Shown one piece after another: positions 31,701 to 42,600 of a stretch of DNA of 64,000 nucleotides. Made by a program: the position numbers and the translations under genes. Origin of the DNA: Dromaius novaehollandiae (Eukaryota; Chordata; Aves; Casuariiformes; Dromaiidae); assembly GCF_036370855.1 (NCBI RefSeq), contig NC_088105.1:9801619-9865618 (forward strand). The letters are read 5' to 3'. The stretch's first letter is position 1. The number at the start of each line of letters is the position of its first letter. The notes beneath the pieces were generated by a model. It was not told the origin of the DNA. It saw nothing but the letters and a program-made list of their open reading frames with translations, and did no database searches.

Positions 31701-34700
31701 GCTCTGACTGACTCTCCACAAAGCCAGGAGCCTCACAGGAGCCCTCCCATGGTACATGGGAGCTCAGTTCACCAAAAATCTCCAAATGAAAGAAAAGCCT
31801 GATAGAAGTGAACCCAAGGGGCCCCCTGCACCACACCAACAAGCTGGGTCTCCATGGGCATTTCCGTGGTCTAGCATCAAATGTAAGATGTTCCGGCTTG
31901 CAGGATTTTTCTGTATCAGTTGTGCCCAAGCTGCTGAGCCTCCCTCTCAGCCCAGCCAGGACACCAGGGGCTGGGACCATGCCACGGCCTGGCTCCAGCA
32001 GCGTTTACTCGGTGGGACTTGGTCCCCAGACCTCAGGCTGGGGTTACCCAGTGCTTTTCCCCTGGAGGCGACTCCAGCCCCGAGCCTGCCCTCGGGAGCG
32101 GGCTCCTGCGGCAGCCCCGCACGCCTGCCAGCTCCTGCACCCCGTGAGCTCAGCACCGCCCCAGCACTACCCATGGTCGGAAAGGAGATTTAATCGACGT
32201 GATCATAGCTTCTTGCTGAGGGCTTTCCCCACAGGCAGCAAAGTTAGAGAAGCACTAACGTAGGAGGGTTTTAGTCAGCTGAACCCATTTAGCTTCACAC
32301 AAAATGCTGGGTACCACACCAGAGATGGGGGAAACTGAGGACAGACAAACAGATTATGCACCAAAATAAAACCCCACTTCCCCCAAACCCATGCTTCACA
32401 TTTTTTCCCAGTGGCCTTGTCTCTTTTTGCAGCAGAGTTAAAATTTCATGATAGTTGAATTAATTTGGAGACGTGCCAGAACCAGGGACAGACAGCAGCA
32501 TGTTGGTGTAACAGCAGAGAAGACATGCAGAAATGCCCTGCATACTAACTTCCATCCCCGCAAGGATGCTTTGCAGGGTGCTCAGGCTGCTCTTGGCATC
32601 GCAGCCGCCATCCCAGCACGACGCAATGCCCAGGCGAGTCAAGCGCCGCCACCTCCAAGCCCAGTCTCCAGGAGAAGCGTCACTATTTCGGGCAGCCCTG
32701 CTTAGAAGTTTGTGCCATGGGATAGACTGAGGAGGCAGCAGTGTCTTTGCTGCACAAGGTGACCTTGCGCCCAGACCGCCTGAGCCCAGAGCATCGGTAA
32801 CGCCCAACTGCTCTGAGTGGAGCACCAGCACCAGCACAGCGAGAGAGTCTACCCTCAAAAAAAGCAAGTTACAAGCAGCCGTGACAGAGAAACAAGGAAA
32901 AACGCAGAACATCTCATGCCAGATGTTTAGCTGATAAAAACCAAGGCGCATTGAGTCCAGCTCAGAGCCGGGATACACTTACCCCTCGCTGAATCTTTAA
33001 TGCGAGTGCACACATCAGTTACTCAGCAGTGCCAGAGACAAAGCAGCTTGCACCCGCCGCCCCACGTACTACGCAATTAAAAGGCTTCTCATTCAGGCAC
33101 AGAAAGAAAAGTCAGGGGACTTCAGCTGTGAAGCATCCATTATTCAAAAGTGTATCCATTATTCAAAGTTTTCCTTAAAATCTTATTGTCAGCTTGAAAG
33201 GAAAAAGAAAATGAGTTTTCTAAGCTGTGCTCAGTTGATATTCCACTCCAATTTTTGCTGATTATAAGTATTAAAACTCCAGACGGTTTGAAGAGCTGAA
33301 GAAGTCTTTCACGGCTCCCAGGAAAGGCAACACCTCGGGGTAGGCGCAGTTTCCCCCCTCCCTTCACTCCACCCGAGGGCACCCTGCTCCGTCCCCAGGT
33401 CTCCGTGCTGACCCCGTGCCAGGCTGATGAGCGTTGCTCAGGAGAAGGCAAGCCAGCAAGAGGGAGCAGACACTCACCTTCACCACTCGTTGCCATCCGC
33501 ACGCACAGTTCAGGGCAACCAGATAAAGTCTGGATACGAGGCCCAGCCCGCCACAGCACCGGGGGCTTGTGGTGTTGGTATGGCATGTTGAGGTTAGGCT
33601 GCAGAGCAAGTCTGCAAGCCCCCCTGAGCAGGTCCCCAGCAGAACACAGCTCCTGAGCACAGGCTGTCCTTCAACAAGTTCCTCTGGCTCTGAGAGCCTG
33701 AGATGACCCCAACTTCCCAGCAGTATTTTGCTTTCTATTGCATTTGACTCTTACATGACTCCCAGCCAAAAAGCTGTATCTTGAAGGTCACATAGGAAAC
33801 AGCTCACCAGGGAGCTCCTGCCCCCAGTCTAAGGGGCAGAAGGAGACTAGTGCCACAGCTCCTGCTGTGGTAGGAGCGCAATGGGCCAGGGCATAGCCCA
33901 CCAGCCAGGCAGGACAGCTAGGGGCAGCCCCAGGCCTAGGCATTGCTGCAGGGTTGGGGGTCTGGATCAGTAGAGCCAGCAGCCAGGCAGAGCCACAGAC
34001 CACCACAACTCCATTATAGCCCAGATTAGAGCTGAGCTCCCACCCCCAGCAGGGCTTAAATGGGCTCCTGGCCCATGGCAAGGGGTGGGTGGAGGCCCCA
34101 GGTGAGCCTGCTCAGGGCCATTAAGACTATAAATGCCCTCAGAGCCTGAAAGGGGCTTGTAGAAAGACTGAGCAGAAAATGAGGGGGAAGGCTGACCTAC
34201 CTGCCTACCTAAGCAGGTCCTGGATAGAGACCTGTTCATGAAAGCTGTATGCTAGACTAAGAAGCAGCAGCCAAGACTAAAGCCTGAAAAATGTTCTAGA
34301 GCTGTGAAGTACGCAGAAAGGTGTACTACTTTGTCTCTTTTGTAGTTATCTGTGAGTGAAGAATCAAAATCCTTAAAAGGCTTTGCTGACCTTGAAGCGG
34401 TAGACTGTAAGCTATAAGGCTCCCTGAAGGCCCTAAGGCTCCTCCACTTGGGCAGAAGAAGATTAAGGGAGACTATAGCAGATACATGCAAATGATTGGC
34501 AGAGGCAATGCTGAAGGAATGGTTCTTTAGTACTTTTTGTAGTGCAGGAGGTACCAAATAACACTATCATGTAGACTTAAAATCAAGTTTGTTTGGGTTT
34601 TCTGTATACAGAGTGCATAACTAAATTGCAGAATTCCCTGTAGTGTGACTTAAAGAAGCTGGGGGTAGTAACTATTTCAACAGCTGAATTCATAAAAGAA

Positions 34701-36071
34701 TGGTGTTTGAAGTTTAAAAAGCAGAGAGGTAGATGCAACATATGACCCAAAAAGTTTGATGAAAGATGGGTAGCACGTCAATAATTTTCAGGGTGTATCC
34801 TGAGCGTACAAAATGAAACAGTTGTTCAGTGGCTCCTGTTGATTTAAGATGTGGGTTTCTCTCCCTTTAGGATGTGTACCTAGTACCACAATGCCATGAT
34901 AGTAGACATTCATAGAGTGCTTCTACTCCACTAAAATGAACTAAAGGTTGCCTATAGCATGAGCATGGCTCACAGCTTATTTGGACAAGCTCTTCATTGC
35001 AATAGTCCATTTTCTGCTGTTACCAGTGAAGTAAGCTCAAAAAATATCTTCCTTCTGCAGCGAGAAGTTGTGCGTGCCAGGAAAAATTTACGAGGCTTTT
35101 AAAGCACGGACAAGAGTCTTCACCCAGAATCTAAAGCACATTTTGGGCAGAAGCTGGTCTTTACTGTGTAGCAGCAAGGATGGGAGCAAAGCAGCACTGG
35201 AGTCACTGCTACAATAAAACCCTGCTGAAAGCCCAGGAGACTTATTGCAGCAGAGGAAGCACTTCGTAATCTGCAGGGATGCTGAAGGGGCCTGTGGCCT
35301 GCATCTGCCCAGCGCTGGAAGCTGGAACAGCAGGGCACAGCACAGACAAATGTAAATACTGTCAGATCAAATGCTTTGAGCATTGCGTCTCTACAGCCCA
35401 TTGTAGCTCAGGTCTTGTTAAGCTTGAAAGAGCATCCCCTACTTGTTCCTAGAGTTTCAGTCTCCTTTTGTTTGCAGCAATGTGGATGAAGGTAACCGTA
35501 TCTGTGATCACCCCTCCTGGGACCAAGCTGACCTGATGCAGGGTGAGGAGCACGCTTTCGCCCCGTGCACACGCCTGGGTATGCTGATAACGGCGGGAGG
35601 GAAGACACGAGAGCGCTCTCCCTTCTTGTTGCTCACTGCTCAGGGCAGGATGGCCCAATGACTTCATTCCCTGTTCAAAATATACACCCCCATGTCTTAT
35701 TTTGTTCTTCATTTGAAATCTCACTTTTCTGTCAGGCTGCTTGCAGGATGCCTGTCTGAGTGCTGTTCTCCAATCTCCTAGGGCAGCAGCCCCAAACAGC
35801 AGTCACTGGGACCCCAGCTGGACTCAATTGCTTGTTGGCCCACTCAAACTACATTAAAAGAAGCTGGAATTGACTTTTCTCTGCTCCCATGAGCAATAAC
35901 CATGGCTAATGGTGGACAGTAGGCCTCTGTCAGTAAGAGAAAAGTGGTCCATACAATCCTACCGACAAAGTCAGAAAAACTGTAAGAAGTCACCTTATGT
36001 CTGGATTATGCATATGTGTTTTTTTTGTCACCAAGAAGTGTTATTGGGTCAGATGTTGAGGGCAGTGTAAA

Positions 36072-36077
36072 TTTATT
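36072..36077 (-). terminator. CRYZL2: Candidate poly(A) signal of CRYZL2
   Basis: A canonical AATAAA on the minus strand about 490 nt after the CRYZL2 stop codon, the first one I found downstream. Confidence 0.5.
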
Positions 36078-36562
36078 CAAGATTTTGGGGTGCAAAGCAG
36101 CCTGGTCAAAATTACTGCTCTTGCAACTGTGGCTGTAAGGACACTTATAAGGTAGGTTTAACACTGAGGAATCCTCAGGGTTACCATTCAGCATACGCAT
36201 ACAGCCACGTGAGAAATCCTGCACAGTGCTACCAGGTCCCCTAGGCTGCTTGAAGGCACAAAGCAAAAGCAAAGCGTCTGCCACACATCTGAGCGGCAGT
36301 TGCAAGAGCTTCACCCGTCTGTGGGCCGCTCCGCTCTGCGACAGCGTGGCTCGGCTCCAGCTCAGAACCGGGACAGGCTAAAAGCACACACTTGTCAACA
36401 CCTACAGCAGTTTGTTCAGCTGACGAACAGCAACTTGCTAAGCCACTGTCACTATGTCCCTGATTCATTTTGCTTGTCTGATGTTGGGGGAAGGTAGGTT
36501 GGAGAGTCTCCTCTTCAGGGCAGGAAAAGAGCAGGAGGTCGAGTCCTAGGAAAAGCACCTAT

Positions 36563-36631
36563 TTACTTCATGGAGATGATGACCTTTCCGGTGGACTTGC
36601 GTTGGAGCACGTGGTTAAAAGCTTCATTTGC
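36563..36631 (-). CDS. CRYZL2: CRYZL2 coding exon 10 (stop codon)
   Basis: The exon starts after TTGCAG|GCAAAT and encodes ANEAFNHVLQRKSTGKVIIS then MK with TAA at 36565-36563, matching the family C-terminus. Confidence 0.96.
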   Translation of the reverse strand, partial: ANEAFNHVLQRKSTGKVIISMK

Positions 36632-39600
36632 CTGCAAACACAAAATCCCAGATGCTTACACAGAGTGGGAAACTCCTTTGTAGGGAAGGAAAGGGCAGAA
36701 GGAGAATAGCTGGGAGAACTCAGTTCTGCAGAGCCTCTTGATGTTTGCAATGTTACACAGCAAAAAAAAAACCCTTAAATACAACCAGACACTTTTTGTC
36801 TTATGTGGACTGTCCAATAGACTGTAATACAGTTTGTCTGGCATAAACAAAGAGCCCAGAGTTTGCATGCGAGTCTGGGCTTTCCAGTGATGGGACTGAA
36901 ATAGCTCAGGACTGGCTCCTGTATATTTGACTGCCTTACATCCCTGAATTTGCTGCATGTTGGTTACATCCATACTTCTGGCAAGTTCAGCTGTTATGTA
37001 AGAATTAAAATACCATCAAATCAGAAAAAAGTGTGGTGTTCTGAACACCTTCAGAGGCTCTGAGAAAAATGCAAATAAAGACACATTACAATCAACTAAA
37101 TCACTTCTAAAATATTACCCCAGCACATTACTCTTCGTGAATACTCTTTAGTACAGAGGATGCATTTTTCATATGACTTTACCATTCAGCACACTGCAAT
37201 TCTGGCTTTGCAATACCAAAACAGGAGTTAATGACTCCCTGGCTCAAACCCAAAGAAAGGAGATTAAAAAGGGTAAGGAAAAATGGGATTTCTTGATTTA
37301 ATATTTTTGTTTCATAGAGAACTAGGACTCTGGAGGTTTCTGTGCCAGGGGCTAAACTACACACAAAAACTTACTTTTACCCACAAAAAAGAACTTCATA
37401 AAAAATAATCCTGAGGAGCCAGCTCTGCACAGATCAAGCAAGTGTGCAACCTTTGCAAGCATCTGAATAGCGACCAGCACTGCTCCCTTCCTGCTGTGCT
37501 TCTAGACATTTGTCTGAGTGGGATATTTAGAGGGCCACACTCACCTACGTCTCTGGCTCCTTAACCCATGAGATCAAGCTGTGAAGAGCACTGTAGACTC
37601 CTAACTGATCCAACAGCCTTTTTTTTCCCACCAGCCTCCATCACAGAAGCCAAGTCCCATGAGGGCACACTGCTGTGAGCATCACACCAGCACCTACCTC
37701 TTCCAGTTTGAAGACTGCTCCAATGTTAGGATGGATCTTTCCCTCCTGGCAATACTGGAGAGCAGAAGAGATCGCAGAGGAGAAAACAGGGAAATTCTCT
37801 TTCTGGTACCGACTCCAATACATTCCCATGGCAGACACGTTCTTCAGAAGCAGCAAGTTGGCAGGAATCGAGGGGATTTTTCCTCCAGCAAAACCTATCA
37901 CCACAATCCTGCCCTCCCAAGCCAAACTGTAAGAAGGAGGGAAAGAAACCGGATTTACTGGAGGTCTCCTCAGAGCCTCGCCTCGAGGCAGTACTTGCAT
38001 GCTGAGGAGGGCTGAAGAGCTGCTGACGCTGAGCTCTCCCCCAGGCTCAAACGAACTAGTGCCCAGAAAAGCTCTGGTCTGCACTGCTGTACTTCAGTAC
38101 CATTCCTCAGAGAGCAGACTTAAAACCCTAACAACACACAAAAAGTCCAGGCCCTGTCCCACCCACACCTCCCAGGCATGCCCAAGTTCTGCCCCTGAGA
38201 GCTGGCCAGATACCCATGGACCCCAAGGAGACATCCCAGGGGACGCCACACTTGACACCCCTAATAAGCCATACGTGGTCAACAAAATGACCTTCAAACA
38301 TGCCAACAGGATCACCTGTGCTTGTACGGCTTCATCCTAAGTCAGGGCAAGGCGCAGGACCCTTACTTCAGCGCACCTTTGCAGAGCTGCCTTGAAGATG
38401 TCCCCACCAACAGCCTCAACAGCCACGTCGGCCCCTCTGCCATCTGTGAGTCGCTTCACTTCATCCCTCAGATTGCTCCAGCTGTAGTTCACGCTGTGGC
38501 TTGCACCACTCTTCAGAGCCAGCTCGCATTTGGCATCGCTTCCAGCCGCTGCTATCACCTGCAACCACACAAAAACACATCATCCAGCACTAGAGCTGCT
38601 CTGCTCAAAGAGGGAAAGAGTGTTTCAGGTGCCCTGCTGTGATCTGTGCGAGTTAGAAGCTTTAGCACTTCTGTTAATCACCTCATAAAAGGTCCCACAG
38701 TCCTCTGCAAACTGAAAATGAGACACAAATGACCTCTCTCCTGTTTCAGCTTTCCAGAAGCAGCAGCCACCCTGGATGCAAGGCATCAGCAGTCCAACAG
38801 CCACGTCACCCAAAACCATACACCAGACAGGGAGGAGGAAAACTCTCCTCCATCAGCAGCCACAGGGAGACCTGGAGAAGCTGGGCTTCAGCCTGGGTTT
38901 CAGCCTACTGCTTCCACAGGAAGCCTTAGAGAAGGCACCTACATGCTCAGGATGCCTTTGCAGGCAGCACCGTTGACACGTGACACAGTCCAAAACACGA
39001 TGTCCACCCCCAGGGAGAGGACTAGCCACTGGATCGCTTTAGATTCAGTAATGCAAGCTGGACTGGAGTTATCTCAGCACGTGGGTTTTTGGCATTTTGC
39101 TTAGCATCGTGCTGTGCTTTTTAGTACAGATGTTGCAATTATTCTTAGGTCTTCCCTTAAACCAAAGAATCTCTGAAAGGTATGTTTCTTTCCTATTTTC
39201 TTTGTACAAAAGTGGAAGTTGGAACCAAAATGCCAACTCTTTCTCCTTACAAACATAAATGCTGTTTTCTTCTTAGATATTCATCAAAAAAAGAACTAAG
39301 TTAAAATTTTCACCTGTGCCTGAATGACTTTGGAGCCTAGGGCCATAGACTTCCACTGAAAACTAGGAACACGAGTATCTAAACCCCTTTGGAAAATGAT
39401 GACCCACTGGGGAAACACAGACTGAGTACACAGCTCAAGGGAGCAATGGATATTTACAGCAGAGCCAGTGGAAGGTGAAGGAGAAAGAGGGGATATTGCA
39501 GAGCGGCAGGGGCAACAGTCTGTTGCAATTGGTAGGGGAAAACCAGTTTAATAGGTCGCTGGTCCCTCTGACCCAGCAAGTACCTGGTTTCAATTCTCTC

Positions 39601-42600
39601 CTCTGCCACTAAGTCACCACGACACCAGAGGCTGCTCTGAGCCCACGTGGTGGTGGGTCCAGGAAGGAGAGGGCAGGAGGACTTGCTTGCCCTAACAGGC
39701 TGTCCCTGCTGCCACCTGCAAGGAGCTCTGGGTCCCCAGAGAAAAGAGGGCCCTGGAGCAGGGGGGCACGTGGCACTGGAGCAAGCACACGAGGACAGAC
39801 GGTTTGTTAAAAAGGAGAATACCTTTGCCTTGAAAATATTGACAGCCAGATCAATAACAGCAAGCCCTGTAGCCCCAGCTCCTGCCGTCACCAGAACGGT
39901 TTCCCTGAGAGAGAGAGAGAAGGAGAAAGCAAATGCCTGTGGCACAACAGAAGAGCACATCACTGATTTCTGAACGGGGCAACACGTTTTCAACGCCACA
40001 AGAATCCCCTCCACCATCACGGATGCACTGGCTACCAGAGCTGTTCGAGGGATACTCCTCAAAAGGAGGTTTGCCTTCTCCCCAAAATCAGCGAAATCAA
40101 AAGGGCTCTTCCTCGCCAAGTGCAAGGTTTTGACATTGCAAAGTGAAATGATCTCATAAGCAACATCTGCATTTGCTGGTTGACTTTACAAGCAGAAGCA
40201 CATTTACTCCAGGCCGTAAAGAAAATGTCAGTCCTGCACCATTCAGACAGACCGTGTAACTGCCTCCGCTGCTGGGCGGAGAGGAGGATTGCGTGAATCA
40301 AGGTGTAGCAATGATTTCTGCACGCTGTTCCCCCTTCCACTGCTGGCTTTCCGTACGAATGTCAGGAAGTTGCTTAATCTCTATGGCTGTCTTTGGTGAC
40401 ATTTCCCTATTTCAGAGAAGTAGAGAACTCCGCATTTCAGCTGACAAGTGCTACAGAAAAATCGAGTTAAAAAAAAATCCCACACTATGACTCCCTAGCC
40501 AAGGTACAACACTGGCACGGACAGCAAGGCCATCTCTAGTGAAACTGCTATGCAGCTGTACCTGCCTTGGACATTTCCCAGCCCAGAGATTTCCCAGCAA
40601 GATAAATGGGGAATTTATTTCATTGCTGCACGCTGTCTGCGGTTTATAAAGCTTCTCAGTGCCCAGCAGTTTCATCACGAATGTCAAATGCTTTGCAGAA
40701 AGCTCATGTTTAACAGTCGTAAAGCTTGCATTTTACTTGTGTACTTTTAGTTTTTAAGACCTTTTTCCTGCAGACCCTGACAGTTTAGTACTGCTCACAT
40801 GCAACAGGCACCCGTTGTTGACCCCATCTCTCGCTGACTGCGTCCCGCCTGGACCTGTGCAACCCTCACCTCCAAGGAGTCCCTCACTCTCCCTGCCACA
40901 GAGGTGGGGAAGACCGCAAACGTGAAATGATCCGCCCCCGGTTACGCAGCCAGGCGCTATGTCTGAGGTGTGCAGAGGAGACGGGATGCCACACTCTTCA
41001 CAGTGGAAAGGCGCCGGGTTGGCGTTACAGTTCACTTGTCACCCTCCGAACCGCGGCTGCCACTTACCCCGGCTGAAGGCGTGCCCTGCGGTCGAGAACC
41101 AGCGTGGCTGTGCCGTAAGTGACAGGCAGCACCGCGGCGTCCTCGTAGGACACACCTTCGGGGATCCGCCACAGCATCTGCACAGAAACACACGCAGCAC
41201 AACGGAGCCCGAGGAGCGGCGGGGGCGAACCGAACCCGCTGCGAGGCCTCCTCGGGCACTCAGGATGGGAAAAGGGTGGTTCCCCTACAGCTGCTTTATC
41301 GGCCTCTTTACAGCTCTTTTTTATTGTTGGCAAGACTCTCCCAAGCGTGCCGTGTCCCGTTCTGCCAGCGGGGCCGAAGAAAGGGAAATAAAGTAACCTG
41401 AAAGGGGCACAAAGCGGCAGCGCTGGCAGAACCAAAGCCCTGAACAAACTTTTCTGCAATGCGGGCAAACAAGTGCTCTGTCCTTACCTTCTGGTCGACG
41501 ACACACTCCTCGGCCATAGCGGTGGTGCCAGTCACACCAACTACTCGGCATCCCTGCCAAAAAAACGTTGTCGGATGGGTGTCGGGAGACAAATCGTGCA
41601 GTCTGGCTGTTACCTCTGAACGAAGCATTTGATTTCCCTGCTTTTTCGGGCAGAACTGGGGACAGCACAAGCTGTGTCGGACAACAGCCCACTCAGCAAC
41701 TGCGTGAACTGCACGTATTGCCCCCATCTTCTGACTCTGAGGCCCGAGGCAGCCTCGCTGCTGAGGCCGCCAGCAGCACCTCCTCCCTCCCGAGCAGAGC
41801 TCAGCACTTCTCCCCCCCTTTCACAACCAGGAGGCACAGGATTAAAGGGGTGAACCCCCACGGTACGCGGCTGGACCTCCACCCGCAACGACCAGCGAGG
41901 GCGCGTGAGGCCATGCCTACATGCTGGCACTGCTGTGTTTCTCCTACCTCCTTCACGGCGCTCACGTTTCCTCCAGTCTCCATCACCGTCCCCGAGAACT
42001 CCATCCCTACGGGGCGACAAGGACACGCGCGCTACGGACACTGACACCATCCACCTCCCCGTCGCAATCAGCTGCCTCCTCGGCGGACGGACTCCGGCAG
42101 CCGGGGCCTCACCTACGCTACCGCTACTTTGGGGAGAGACTACACGGCCATGGGCACCTCGGTAAGCCCCAGCCCTGCCCAGCAGAAGCGAGCAGCTCTC
42201 ACCGCTAGCTATAACGCCGCAGGGCTGAGAAACAACCGAGCCGCTCGGTGTTTTGCAGGTGGCCGGGTGCAAAGCGCCCGTGCCCGGGCTTGCAGGCGCA
42301 GAGGGCCAGGTGCCGGGGAAGCTTCAGCAGCAACGTGCCGGGTGGGCAGGAGGTGGCAGCATTAGCACGAGAGACAGCAGCCGCTTGGTTAACCAGCTGG
42401 GGCTTTCTTCTAATTGGAAATATCCACAAACTTCACGGGAAAAGAGACTTTTTCACGCCATTGCATTTCAGAAGCGTGCTTAAAGCATATGGCAAAAAGT
42501 CCTCTGTCCTCCCGGCGATGCCAGGCCGCTCACGTGTGCTCGTTACGCAAATTAGTGCAGCACTGAGCAGCTCTAGGCTTAGGACACAAGCATCCAGCCC

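Larger units (their letters stand above)
28750..36070. other. Intergenic DNA between CRYZL2 and SEC16B
   Basis: I see no gene of a known family here. The region holds homopolymer runs, a small CpG-rich patch at about 29840-30000 and the 10-bp minisatellite described separately. The part at about 33780-34600 has an LTR-like look (GC-rich block, TATAAA at about 34128 and a short-ORF tail), but I cannot support a named element. It would be crossed by any CRYZL2-SEC16B readthrough transcript. Confidence 0.5.

Noticed and set aside
31470-31980. Long Cys/Val- and His/Thr-rich repeat ORFs on both strands
   Set aside because: They are the automatic translation of the 10-bp minisatellite, which has no stops in any frame. 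Flanks show no splice sites or family similarity.
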